The notes below the pieces were generated by a model that was given only the letters and a program-made list of their open reading frames with translations, ran no database searches and was not told the origin of the DNA. Source: Mesorhizobium qingshengii (GTDB lineage Bacteria; Pseudomonadota; Alphaproteobacteria; Rhizobiales; Rhizobiaceae). Taken from it: 64,000 nucleotides of DNA. The stretch spans positions 124,001 through 188,000 of the forward strand of contig NZ_JAPFQA010000004.1 of assembly GCF_027563465.1 (NCBI RefSeq), given 5' to 3'. The position numbers and the translations under genes were made by a program. Below are positions 1 through 7,205 of the stretch, one piece after another (positions within the stretch are counted from its first letter, which is position 1; each line of letters opens with the position of its first letter).

Positions 1-90
1 AGTGTCTTTCCCGTCTACGGTTCTTTTGCCTGAGAGATTTCGGGCGATTTCCCCTTCGGCGACAGCTTTCGCTGCTCTCTCCCGCAAACA
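1..90 (-). promoter_or_regulatory. glycine riboswitch aptamer (may continue past left edge)
   Basis: Read on the minus strand, the segment carries the conserved blocks of a glycine aptamer in order: GCGGGAGAGAGC (85-74), GCCGAAGGGG (60-51) and CTCTCAGGCAAAAG (36-23). These match the known consensus of a GGGAGAG stem strand, the GCCGAAGG core and the CUCUCAGGCAAAAG closing strand. Glycine riboswitches usually control glycine cleavage (gcvTHP) or glycine transport genes. The regulated gene must lie to the left, outside the window. A second tandem aptamer, common in this class, would also lie beyond position 1. The class is clear; the target gene is not visible. Confidence 0.85.
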
Positions 91-168
91 GGTAGGACTC
101 AAAACCTCAAGCCCTCGACGCGCCATCCATAGCCCGTCGGCGACACCTTGTCACCTCCCAGCGACATT

Positions 169-210
169 TAAAGCGCATCGCGCTGAAACGGATTCAGGCG
201 ATGCGCTTTA
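169..210. repeat. perfect palindromic hairpin repeat
   Basis: Arms TAAAGCGCATCGC (169-181) and GCGATGCGCTTTA (198-210) are exact inverse complements over 13 bp. A second nested stem, CTGAA (183-187) with TTCAG (193-197), closes on the loop ACGGA. The unit lies between the leftward riboswitch and the rightward gene at 385. The nested stems and intergenic position look like a dispersed rhizobial palindromic element rather than a terminator, because no T-tract follows on either side. Only one copy is visible here, so the dispersed nature is inferred. Confidence 0.6.
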
Positions 211-384
211 GCTCTTTGATTTTGGCGCATGTCGTTCTCCCAAACCGCTGACATTTTTTGGGCGACATGCGTTGGCCGGCAAGTCTTCGCTAACCACGCC
301 GTTTGCCGGTTTTTCAAGACACTCCTGATATACCAGCAAAAGCGAGGCTTTGGGCCGGTTTCTGCCGGTAACTGGGGACGACAA

Positions 385-1386
385 ATGGGCGAATTGATCA
401 TGAGCGCGCCGGTGGCGGGGCTGACCTCGAAAAGCCGCATCGCCGCTGAAGACGTGGCCATGTTGCGCCACGAAGTGTTCAGAGACGGCGTGGTGACGCG
501 CGGCGAGGCCGAGGCGCTGTTCGCTCTCGACGCCACGGCGCGGGAGAAATGCCCGGAATGGCCGCAGTTCTTCGTCGAGGCGGTTACCGACTACATCGTT
601 CACCAGGAAAAGCCTTCCGGCTACATCTCGCAGGACAATGCCGACTGGCTGATCCGCACGATCTCGCGTGACGGCATGGTCGACAGCCGCACCGAACTCG
701 AATTGCTGGTGCATGTGCTGGAAGAAGCACGGTCGTCGCCGGGCCGGCTTTGCGTCTATGCGCTGGAGCAGGTCGTCCACGCGGTCATCGATGGCAAGGG
801 GCCGCTGATGCTCGGTGGTGCGTTGGTTCCCGGACTGATTGCCAAGGCGGAGGTCGAGCTGCTGCGCCGCATCCTCCATGCCCATGGCGGTGACGGCAAC
901 ATTGCCATCACCCGCGCCGAGGCCGATGTGTTGTTCAGGATCAACGAGCGGACGGCCCAGGCCAACAACGATCCGTCCTGGAATGACCTGTTCGTCAAGG
1001 CGATCGCCAATTTCGTCATGTGCTCGGCCGGCTATGAAGCACCGACACGCGATGTCGCGCTGCGCCAAGAATCCTTCCTGGATCAGGCCGATCCGCAAAT
1101 CGGCAGCTTCTTCAGCCGCATGATGTCGGGTGGATTTGCCGGCCTCATGGAGGCCTATCGGTCCCCGGACGACATCGAGGCCGAATGGGAGGCCAAGAAC
1201 AGGGCGGCCGCGGCATTGGCCCGTCGTGCCGAGACGATCGATGCCGGCGAAGCCGGATGGCTGATCGAGCACATCGGCGTCGACAGGCCCTTGTACGAGA
1301 ACGAGCGCGCGCTGCTGACGCTGATCAAGCACGCCACGCCGGAGATCCATCCGGCGCTGAAGCCACTGCTCGACAAGGTTGCCTGA
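385..1386 (+). CDS. conserved hypothetical protein with internal tandem duplication
   Basis: This 333-residue soluble protein has no recognised catalytic motif, signal peptide or membrane segment. It appears to be an internal duplication. Residues about 27-72 (VTRGEAEALF, then W-x-x-FFVEAV-x-DY) repeat at about 158-211 (ITRAEADVLF, then W-x-x-LFVKAI-x-NF). The following part, ADWLIRTI (87-94), is echoed by AGWLIEHI (290-297). A charged Ala/Glu-rich insert (about 255-285) interrupts the second copy. The ATG at 385 was chosen because GGGGA stands 6 bases upstream; ATG 400 is the alternative. The frame stays open upstream to 229, but that stretch is Cys/Phe-rich and not like the rest. Function is unknown; the helical repeats suggest a binding or scaffold role. 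Confidence 0.75.
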   Translation: MGELIMSAPVAGLTSKSRIAAEDVAMLRHEVFRDGVVTRGEAEALFALDATAREKCPEWPQFFVEAVTDYIVHQEKPSGYISQDNADWLIRTISRDGMVDSRTELELLVHVLEEARSSPGRLCVYALEQVVHAVIDGKGPLMLGGALVPGLIAKAEVELLRRILHAHGGDGNIAITRAEADVLFRINERTAQANNDPSWNDLFVKAIANFVMCSAGYEAPTRDVALRQESFLDQADPQIGSFFSRMMSGGFAGLMEAYRSPDDIEAEWEAKNRAAAALARRAETIDAGEAGWLIEHIGVDRPLYENERALLTLIKHATPEIHPALKPLLDKVA

Positions 1387-1403
1387 CAAGTGTTGGGTTG
1401 CCT

Positions 1404-1436
1404 GTCCTGGGCTACCTGGCCAGTCCTGGCTACCTG
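1404..1436. repeat. short direct repeat in a convergent gap
   Basis: The motif GTCCTGGGCTACCTG (1404-1418) is repeated with one base missing at 1423-1436. It lies in the 51-bp gap between the duplicated-domain gene and the end of the gntR gene. The repeat is too short to classify and carries no terminator-like T-tract. Confidence 0.35.
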
Positions 1437-1437
1437 A

Positions 1438-2166
1438 TCAGATCTGGTCAGCGTCGACGTAGATCCGGGCCAGTCCTTCCCTGACAGTCGACATGGCATC
1501 GGCGACACTGATGCTGATGTGGTCATGCATGAGCCTGGCGGCCCGATCGGCATCGCGGGCGACCATGGCGCGGGCGATGTCGGCGTGTTCGGTGTAGGTC
1601 GTCGACAGCCGCCGGTGCTTTTCCACTTCGATCTTGCGCACGAAATGGATGCGCGTGTTGATGCCTTCGAGCATGCGCGCCAGTTCGGAATTGCCTGACA
1701 GCCTGGCGATGCGGATGTGGAATTCTTCGTCCCTGGCTGTCAGTTCGGCGCTGGAAAACGCGTCCGCGCGCGCCATGGTTTTTGCCCACCAGTCGACGAG
1801 CGCGGCGAGGTCCTCATCTGTGGCGCGCTGGATTGCCAACCTGACGGAACGCTCCTCGAGCACGATGCGCACGTCGGAGAGATTGACGACCTCCTCGACA
1901 TCGAAGCCGCGGCAAAAGAAGCCGCGATTGGTCTGGAAGGTGATGAGCCCCTCCGTGACCAGCCGCTGCAGGGCCTCGCGGATCGGGCTGCGGCTGACAT
2001 TCAGCCTGGCGGCAAGCTCAACTTCGTTGATGCGTTCGTTCGGCTTGAAGCGATAGTCCATCGCCATCCGGCGGATCTCGGCATAGACCCGCGGGCCGGT
2101 CTTGATCGGCTTGGATGCCAACGCCGCGCGGTTGTCCTGGCTGCCTTGCCTGGTGGATCGGAGCAT
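1438..2166 (-). CDS. GntR family transcriptional regulator, FCD subfamily
   Basis: This 242-residue regulator has an N-terminal winged helix (about 20-90, with LNVSRSPIREALQRLVTEGLI as the recognition region) and a C-terminal all-helical FCD ligand domain. The FCD domain shows the usual metal-site pattern: Asp/His in the EEFHIRIARLSGN region and later H residues near TEHADIA and LMHDHI. The ATG at 2166 begins 9 bp after the stop of the dadA-like gene, so the two are probably co-transcribed. Two identical palindromes in the promoter region of that operon are its likely operators, giving autoregulation plus control of the divergent isomerase. The effector is probably an amino or hydroxy acid from the pathway, which is inference. 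Confidence 0.88.
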   Translation of the reverse strand: MLRSTRQGSQDNRAALASKPIKTGPRVYAEIRRMAMDYRFKPNERINEVELAARLNVSRSPIREALQRLVTEGLITFQTNRGFFCRGFDVEEVVNLSDVRIVLEERSVRLAIQRATDEDLAALVDWWAKTMARADAFSSAELTARDEEFHIRIARLSGNSELARMLEGINTRIHFVRKIEVEKHRRLSTTYTEHADIARAMVARDADRAARLMHDHISISVADAMSTVREGLARIYVDADQI

Positions 2167-2174
2167 GGCGTCGG

Positions 2175-3455
2175 TCAAGCCTTTGCGGCGCTCGGCGCGG
2201 CGAACCGCACTTGTGCGGGGAGTATTCCGTCGAGGGCTATTGGCGCGGCGCGCCCGGCGATCAGATCGGCGACGATGCGGGCCGATCCATGCGCCATGGT
2301 CCAACCGATATGGCCATGGCCGGTGTTCAGCCAAAGGTTCCGGATGCCCCGCTGGCCGAGGACCGGCAGATTGTCGGGTGTCATTGGTCTGAGGCACGCC
2401 CGCATCTCGGCGCGATCATAGTCGATGCCGCGTGGAAACAGCTCCTGCGTGACGCGTTTCATGAAGGCGAAATCCGAAGGCTTGTGGCTGCGATCATAGC
2501 CGGCGAATTCCGCGGTGGCGGTAACGCGGATGCGATCGCCCATGGGCGTGATGGCAACGAGGTTGTGCTCGTCGATGACGGGAAGCTTTGGAGCCAGGTC
2601 CTGGTCGACGATGGGAATGGTCAGCGAATATCCCTTGATCGGATAGATCGGCAGACCAAGGCCGATCTTGCGGGCGAGGATCGGGCTCTCCGCGCCCAGA
2701 CACAGGACGTAGCTGTCGGCCACGACCTCACCCTTATCGGTGGTCACCCGGGTGATCGCACCGTTGCTGCGTTCGATGCCGAGGATCCTGGTGCCCGTCA
2801 GGATCTTGCCACCCCTCGACTCGACGATGGCCGCCAGGGCGCGCGTGAACTTGGCGGCGTCGCCGGTTTCGTCGGTCGGACACAAAATACCACCGGCAAT
2901 GCTGTCGCGCGACGAGGCAAGTGCCGGCTCGCGGTCAACGATTTGCTGCGCGTCGACAATGCGGATCTCCTGGCCGTCGGCTTCCAGCAGGCGCATGTTG
3001 GCGACGCCCTTGTCGAGCGCCTGACGGCTGCGATGGAAGTAAAGGATGCCTGCCGACGTCCTGTCGTATTCCAGGCCTTCCTCCCTGACGACCGCCTGAA
3101 GGACCGATTGGGAATGAACCGCCAGGCGATGCTTCAGGAGGGTGTTGCGGCGCGCCTTGGCGGCCGTGCATTGCATGAGGAAGCGCAGCGACCAGGTGTA
3201 GAGATGCGGGTCGGCGGAGAGCCTGAAGCGAAGCGCCTGGTCTTTGAGGAACAGCGACTTCAGCAGGATTTTTGGCGCGGCTGGCGATGACCAGACGAAG
3301 GAATGGCCGGGCGCGATCATGCCGGCATTGGCCCAGCTCGCGCCCTCGGCCACCTGCGGCGCCTGCTCGAGAACGGTGACCGCGTGGCCATCCTTTTGCA
3401 ACTGATAGGCGGTGGTTATCCCGACAACACCCCCGCCCAAGATCACTACGCGCAT
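2175..3455 (-). CDS. DadA-family FAD-dependent D-amino acid dehydrogenase
   Basis: A 426-residue flavoprotein oxidoreductase of the DAO/DadA family. The N-terminus has the dinucleotide-binding GGGVVG (7-12) followed by the acidic end of strand 2 (TVLE). The C-terminus has the FAD-contacting GHGHIGWTMAHGSARIVADLI segment. The family oxidises D-amino acids (or D-hydroxyproline and related imino acids) to keto or imino acids and passes electrons to the respiratory chain. The frame opens further to a TTG at 3491, but that codon lies in the operator and at about the predicted transcript start. The ATG at 3455, directly before RVVILGGG, is therefore preferred. It is first in an operon with the GntR gene. 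The exact substrate cannot be read from the sequence. Confidence 0.88.
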   Translation of the reverse strand: MRVVILGGGVVGITTAYQLQKDGHAVTVLEQAPQVAEGASWANAGMIAPGHSFVWSSPAAPKILLKSLFLKDQALRFRLSADPHLYTWSLRFLMQCTAAKARRNTLLKHRLAVHSQSVLQAVVREEGLEYDRTSAGILYFHRSRQALDKGVANMRLLEADGQEIRIVDAQQIVDREPALASSRDSIAGGILCPTDETGDAAKFTRALAAIVESRGGKILTGTRILGIERSNGAITRVTTDKGEVVADSYVLCLGAESPILARKIGLGLPIYPIKGYSLTIPIVDQDLAPKLPVIDEHNLVAITPMGDRIRVTATAEFAGYDRSHKPSDFAFMKRVTQELFPRGIDYDRAEMRACLRPMTPDNLPVLGQRGIRNLWLNTGHGHIGWTMAHGSARIVADLIAGRAAPIALDGILPAQVRFAAPSAAKA

Positions 3456-3480
3456 CGCCGCCCCGAATGGCTGTCGTTTC

Positions 3481-3492
3481 ATTGTCGACAAT
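3481..3492. promoter_or_regulatory. GntR operator O1, perfect palindrome
   Basis: ATTGTCGACAAT is a perfect 12-bp palindrome abutting the -10 of the dadA-like promoter. It has the TNGT...ACNA character of FadR/FCD-type GntR operators. An identical copy stands at 3634-3645 in the mirror position for the divergent gene. Binding here would block the transcription start. Confidence 0.7.
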
Positions 3493-3520
3493 TCAATAGG
3501 AAGACGTCGATCGTTGTCAA
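3493..3520 (-). promoter_or_regulatory. promoter of the dadA-like/gntR operon
   Basis: On the minus strand a perfect -35 TTGACA (3520-3515) is followed by 16 bp and the -10 TATTGA (3498-3493). Operator O1 begins at the next base. The predicted start near 3486 gives a leader of about 30 nt to the ATG at 3455. Confidence 0.6.
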
Positions 3521-3603
3521 CGGCGCATGCATTGGCGATCGGTAAGTGGTCCGTTCAGACCGGAATCCGCACGTTTTTCGGTTCTTCAAGCCTCAGGGGC
3601 CTC

Positions 3604-3633
3604 TTGACACCGTCGACATTGTCGCCGTTTTCT
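3604..3633 (+). promoter_or_regulatory. promoter of the isomerase-family gene
   Basis: A perfect -35 TTGACA (3604-3609), an 18-bp spacer and a weak -10 TTTTCT (3628-3633) are followed at once by the operator copy O2. The arrangement mirrors the divergent promoter. Confidence 0.5.
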
Positions 3634-3645
3634 ATTGTCGACAAT
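3634..3645. promoter_or_regulatory. GntR operator O2, perfect palindrome
   Basis: This is a second exact copy of ATTGTCGACAAT, 153 bp from O1, placed immediately downstream of the -10 of the rightward promoter. The matched pair suggests one repressor controls both transcripts, possibly with a DNA loop. Confidence 0.7.
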
Positions 3646-3675
3646 TGCGATTGGCATCTGGAAAGGGGACTGCAT

Positions 3676-4470
3676 TTGGACACCCCGGTTACACGCGCCG
3701 AAGACACTCTCGTCCTCGACAAGGAACATATTCCATTCAAGACCGATGACGGTATCGGCACCCGCGCCAATCTCGGTCTGCTGGTCCTGCGGACCGATCA
3801 GACCATCGAGGACGAATTCCGCTACGCGCTGCCCGCGCGCGACGTGGCGCTCTACGAGGCCCGGCTTTACAGCGACGTCGAGATCACGCCGGAGAACCTG
3901 ATGAAGATGTCGGCGGTGATCCCTGGCACGGTCGGCCTTTTGCCCGACGTCAAGTTCGATGTGATCGGCTTTGCCTGCACGTCGGGAGCGCTTGTCATCG
4001 GCGAGGACAAGGTCGCCGCGCGGGTTCACGAGGTGCTGCCAGGCGTACAGGTGACCAACCCGGTGACGGCGGCGCGCGCCGCGCTGAAGGCTCTGGGCGT
4101 CTCGCGGATCGCGCTGCTGACGCCCTACCTTGCGAAAATCAATCATTCGCTGCGCGCATCGCTGATGGCGCGGGGGATGGACATCCCGGTCATGGGCTCT
4201 TTCAACGAAGCGGACGACAATGTCGTGGCACGCATCACGCCGGCTTCGGTCAAGCAGGCCATTCTCGAGATCGGTGCATCCAGCGAATGCGAGGCGGTGT
4301 TCGTTTCCTGCACCAGCATGCGTGTTGCCCGGATCATCGAGGAGGTCGAGTCGGAGCTGAAGAAACCCGTCACCTCGAGCAACCATGCACTTGCCTGGCA
4401 CATGCTGCGGCTCGGCGGCTTCGCCGAACAGATCGCCGGAAAGGGCGAACTGTTTCGCCGCCCGCTGTAG
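3676..4470 (+). CDS. maleate isomerase / arylmalonate decarboxylase / Asp-Glu racemase family enzyme
   Basis: A 264-residue enzyme of the two-cysteine Asp/Glu racemase superfamily. The catalytic pair is visible: Cys101 in GFACTSGA and Cys212 in FVSCTSMR, each in a C-T-S turn typical of maleate isomerase, arylmalonate decarboxylase and EutA-type proteins. The start is a TTG at 3676, chosen because AAAGGGGA stands just upstream; no ATG start fits the family length. The gene is divergent from the dadA-like/gntR operon and shares its operator. An isomerase or racemase feeding a D-amino acid dehydrogenase would make a simple catabolic route, but this is inference. The family includes decarboxylases and cis-trans isomerases too, so the reaction is open. 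Confidence 0.82.
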   Translation: MDTPVTRAEDTLVLDKEHIPFKTDDGIGTRANLGLLVLRTDQTIEDEFRYALPARDVALYEARLYSDVEITPENLMKMSAVIPGTVGLLPDVKFDVIGFACTSGALVIGEDKVAARVHEVLPGVQVTNPVTAARAALKALGVSRIALLTPYLAKINHSLRASLMARGMDIPVMGSFNEADDNVVARITPASVKQAILEIGASSECEAVFVSCTSMRVARIIEEVESELKKPVTSSNHALAWHMLRLGGFAEQIAGKGELFRRPL

Positions 4471-4505
4471 GCCCCCGTCGTGCTGGTGCCCAGGGGCGGG
4501 GCCTA
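4468..4505. terminator. hairpin spanning both stop codons of convergent genes
   Basis: TAGGCCCC (4468-4475) and GGGGCCTA (4498-4505) are exact inverse complements. Each arm contains the TAG stop of one of the two convergent genes. There is no T-run, so this is a GC hairpin that could act on both transcripts as a weak terminator or 3'-end protector. Confidence 0.5.
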
Positions 4506-5681
4506 CGCGTTGCTATCGCTGTGGTCGGAAAGATCCCGCAAGGCGGTGGTAACCAACCTCACCAGTTCCGACTGCCGGCGCACGCCGGTCCGGCTGTAGG
4601 CAGCCTTGAGATGATAGCGAACCGTGTTCATCGAGATGCCGGCGCGATCGGCATAGGTTTGCAGGTCTTCGTTGGCGGCGATGGCCACGACGAGTTGCGC
4701 TGTGCCTCTTGGCAGGCCGAAAAGCGCACTGATCGTCTGTGCGTCCGACCGCACCTTGAGCAGTGGGTCGTGGATGATGAACATGACGCCGCGGGGGCGC
4801 GATCTCGTGGTGTCGACGCCATGGTCGAGGAAGAACGGGGCAACCATGACGCCGTAAGGTGGTCTGCCAGCCGCCCTGGCTGTTCGCGCGACGCCGCCGG
4901 CGCCGCCTGAGCGGACATCGTTCTCGAGTTCCGCGAGCTTGTTGTTGGCCGCTCGGTTCAAGGCGAAAAGCCGGCCGCCACGGCCAATCGACAGACCGTC
5001 ACCGGCGTCGGCTATCCTGCGAGCCGCGGCGTTGACGAACAGGCCGCGCCCATATTCATCGAGCGCCACGACACCAGCGGCCAGCCGGTCGCACATTTCG
5101 GACATGGCGCCTGCCGCGCCTTCGAGTTCCAGAAAACTGCGGCGAAGCTGCAATGCCCGCGCAAGGTGGGGCATGAGCGCTTCGAGCCTGGCGATATCGT
5201 CGTCGTCGAAGGGCTTGCGGTCACGCGGCCGCTGCAAGCCGACCATGGCGAAACGGCCCCCTGTCGATGCAAGCGTTCCGCCCAGGCATTCTTCCAGCCC
5301 CAGGGGTCGAAAAAACTCGTTGAAGAAGATGCCGGGCTTGCGGGTCTCTTCCGGAAGCAGGCGATAGGTGGGCATGGCGGTGCCGGCAGGCAAGGCCATG
5401 AACGCCTTCGGCGCCGGGTCCAGTGCGGTGAAATCGCGCTGATAGCGATCCAGCACCTCACCCTTGAAAAGGCCGACGGAAGCCTGCGCCGACACCTCCG
5501 GCCGCGCCGCGTCGAAATCCAGCAATATGGCCGTGGCGACGTCGAACAGGCCGCCGAGGAGGTCAAGCGAGGCGTCAAATTCTGCCCTGTCGCGCACCCC
5601 AAGATAGAGCGCGTCGAGAAACTGCGTCTCGCGCTTCTGCACCAAGGTCAAGCCCGCCCCCGGTTTCCGGCAGCGGCGCAC
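4503..5681 (-). CDS. LuxR-type HTH transcriptional regulator
   Basis: This 392-residue regulator has a C-terminal LuxR/GerE helix-turn-helix at about 320-375 (LPRGTAQLVVAIA, then AGISMNTVRYHLK as the recognition helix). The N-terminal 300 residues resemble a GAF/PAS-like sensory region without a clear phospho-acceptor or autoinducer pocket. No ATG is available near the N-terminus. A GTG at 5681 gives the full length, and a GTG at 5642 preceded by a G-rich stretch is a plausible shorter start. It is divergent from a small exported protein gene, with a 7+7 palindrome in the shared region. It ends convergent with the isomerase gene in a hairpin that holds both stop codons. Confidence 0.8.
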   Translation of the reverse strand: MRRCRKPGAGLTLVQKRETQFLDALYLGVRDRAEFDASLDLLGGLFDVATAILLDFDAARPEVSAQASVGLFKGEVLDRYQRDFTALDPAPKAFMALPAGTAMPTYRLLPEETRKPGIFFNEFFRPLGLEECLGGTLASTGGRFAMVGLQRPRDRKPFDDDDIARLEALMPHLARALQLRRSFLELEGAAGAMSEMCDRLAAGVVALDEYGRGLFVNAAARRIADAGDGLSIGRGGRLFALNRAANNKLAELENDVRSGGAGGVARTARAAGRPPYGVMVAPFFLDHGVDTTRSRPRGVMFIIHDPLLKVRSDAQTISALFGLPRGTAQLVVAIAANEDLQTYADRAGISMNTVRYHLKAAYSRTGVRRQSELVRLVTTALRDLSDHSDSNA

Positions 5682-5822
5682 CCCATAATCGGAGCACGCG
5701 GCATGCCCGAAAAGAAGTTCTGTCTGAATTACCCCGGCGCATCGTCCCCGACTGGAGGCAGGTTGTCAAACGGTGCGTTGGTGGAAGCCAGGATCAGCGG
5801 CTGAACGAAAAGGACCTCGCCG

Positions 5823-5840
5823 CCTACCCGTTTGGGTAGG
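5823..5840. promoter_or_regulatory. 7+7 palindrome, possible LuxR-regulator operator
   Basis: CCTACCC and GGGTAGG flank a GTTT loop in the region shared by the divergent LuxR-type gene and the exported-protein gene, 61 bp before the latter's ATG. An operator fits the dyad better than a terminator because no T-tract follows. Confidence 0.45.
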
Positions 5841-5900
5841 GTTCTCCAGTCGTGAAACTGCTCTTCTACCGGCGGGACGTCCACTCAGGGAGAACAACGC

Positions 5901-6329
5901 ATGATCATATTCCGTAAGGTGCTTGCTCTTGCATTCGCTGCCGGCCTTGGCTCGACAACGCTGGCCTTCGCCGGCGGGATGACGCCGGAACAACAGGCCG
6001 ATGCGCGCACGAAGGTCGAAACCGCCGTGGCGCTGGCCAATATCGCCAAGGCCGACAAGGACGGCGAAGCGATGCTTGTCGCCGCCAGAATGCTGGCCGA
6101 GGCCGGGCCGGTGGCTGAGCAGGGCGCCAAGATGAAGGACGGCAAGCCGGTGCTTATGGACACAGGCAAGATGGCCAATATGGCCAAGGAAATGGGGGCC
6201 GATGCCAAGAAGGCCGATGCCGTTGCCAGCAAGGCCACGTCCAGCGGTGAAACGGCGCGCAGCGATGGCTACTGGTACTACAGCTGCGATTCCTACAACA
6301 ATTGTCAGTGGATTTACGCCGGCTATTGA
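5901..6329 (+). CDS. small exported protein of unknown function
   Basis: A 142-residue protein with a clear Sec signal peptide: MIIFRK, a hydrophobic core and a likely cleavage after AFA at about residue 24. The mature part is Ala/Lys/Met-rich and probably helical. It ends in an aromatic, Cys-containing tail (YWYYSCDSYNNC, then QWIYAGY) whose two Cys could form a disulfide in the periplasm. A GGGAGAA ribosome site precedes the ATG. The neighbour facing it is a LuxR-type regulator across a palindrome, which may control it. I do not recognise a family. Confidence 0.72.
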   Translation: MIIFRKVLALAFAAGLGSTTLAFAGGMTPEQQADARTKVETAVALANIAKADKDGEAMLVAARMLAEAGPVAEQGAKMKDGKPVLMDTGKMANMAKEMGADAKKADAVASKATSSGETARSDGYWYYSCDSYNNCQWIYAGY

Positions 6330-6412
6330 GCGGGGCCGGGGGGCTCATGCAAAGCCAAGCGTAACTGATCGGCCCGTGGCCTCCGCGGGCCGATCATCCC
6401 TTTGTCGGTGGG

Positions 6413-7204
6413 TCAAATCCCGCCATACCAGTCGTAGCCATTGTCTTCCCAATAGCCACCGCGACCACCGCCGATATTGGCGAAGCCATCGACCAGTTCG
6501 ATTTTGTAGAGATATTTCGGCATTTTGTAGCCGAGCTGGCGTTCGACACGGACGCGCAACGGCGCGCCGTTCTCGACCGGCAGCGGCTTGCCATTCAGGC
6601 CATAGGCGAGGATCGTCTGCGGGTGGCGAGCATCGATCAGGTCGATGGTGCCGTAATATTTGATGTCGCCGGACAGGCTTCGATCGATCGTGTCGAGGCA
6701 ATGGAACATGACGTAGCGCGCCTGCGGCTTGACCACCGCCTGGTCCAGCACCAGCGACAGCGGCGTGCCGGTCCATTTGGCGATGCAGCTCCAGCCTTCG
6801 ACACAGTCGTGGCGGGTGATCTGGGTGCGGCTCGGCATGTTCATCAATTGCTCGCGGCTCAGCGACAGCGGCTTTTTGACAAGGCCTGAAACCTCCAATC
6901 GCCAGTCTGCAAAATTGTTGGCGAGCAGACCCTTGTAGACATCATCGTCCGGCGCCGTGACGCCGTTCGGCCGCTGCGGCTGACGGATGTCGGCCTCGGT
7001 GAATTCCGGCGCCAGCGCGTCGCGGCCGGCGAGCAGGCGTTGCGCGTGGTATGTCAGGCCATTGGCGTTTTCGAGGAAACCGCGCAGGCCGCCGCCGATG
7101 CTTAGCTGGCTGTCGAAGGCGTCGCAGCCCGACAGCATGATGCCTGAAGCGCCGAGGCTGGCCGCGGTCAGGAACTTTCGACGGCTGATCTGAAATTTCG
7201 CCAT
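6413..7204 (-). CDS. Tat-exported molybdopterin oxidoreductase (sulfite oxidase-like fold)
   Basis: A 263-residue protein with twin-arginine signal SRRKFL (7-12) followed by a lipobox LSGC (Cys27), so it is probably a Tat-exported lipoprotein. The core has the molybdopterin fold shared with YedY/MsrP and sulfite oxidase. Cys134 in RHDCVEGWS is the expected molybdenum ligand, with downstream GTPL and FHCLDT segments. The ATG at 7204 has GAGGAG about 8 bases upstream; the in-frame ATG at 7237 is less likely because it lies inside the preceding gene. It begins one base after the stop of the cytochrome b gene, so the two are almost certainly translationally coupled and form a redox pair. The substrate is unknown. 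Confidence 0.85.
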   Translation of the reverse strand: MAKFQISRRKFLTAASLGASGIMLSGCDAFDSQLSIGGGLRGFLENANGLTYHAQRLLAGRDALAPEFTEADIRQPQRPNGVTAPDDDVYKGLLANNFADWRLEVSGLVKKPLSLSREQLMNMPSRTQITRHDCVEGWSCIAKWTGTPLSLVLDQAVVKPQARYVMFHCLDTIDRSLSGDIKYYGTIDLIDARHPQTILAYGLNGKPLPVENGAPLRVRVERQLGYKMPKYLYKIELVDGFANIGGGRGGYWEDNGYDWYGGI

Positions 7205-7205
7205 G

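Noticed and set aside
208..1389. Minus-strand open frame opposite the duplicated-domain protein
   Set aside because: The plus-strand frame has a ribosome site, coherent helix-forming sequence and an internal repeat; the minus frame has none of these and would run into the palindromic repeat.
2175..3491. Dehydrogenase start at TTG 3491
   Set aside because: It overlaps the operator and the predicted transcript start. ATG 3455 directly precedes the FAD-binding strand.
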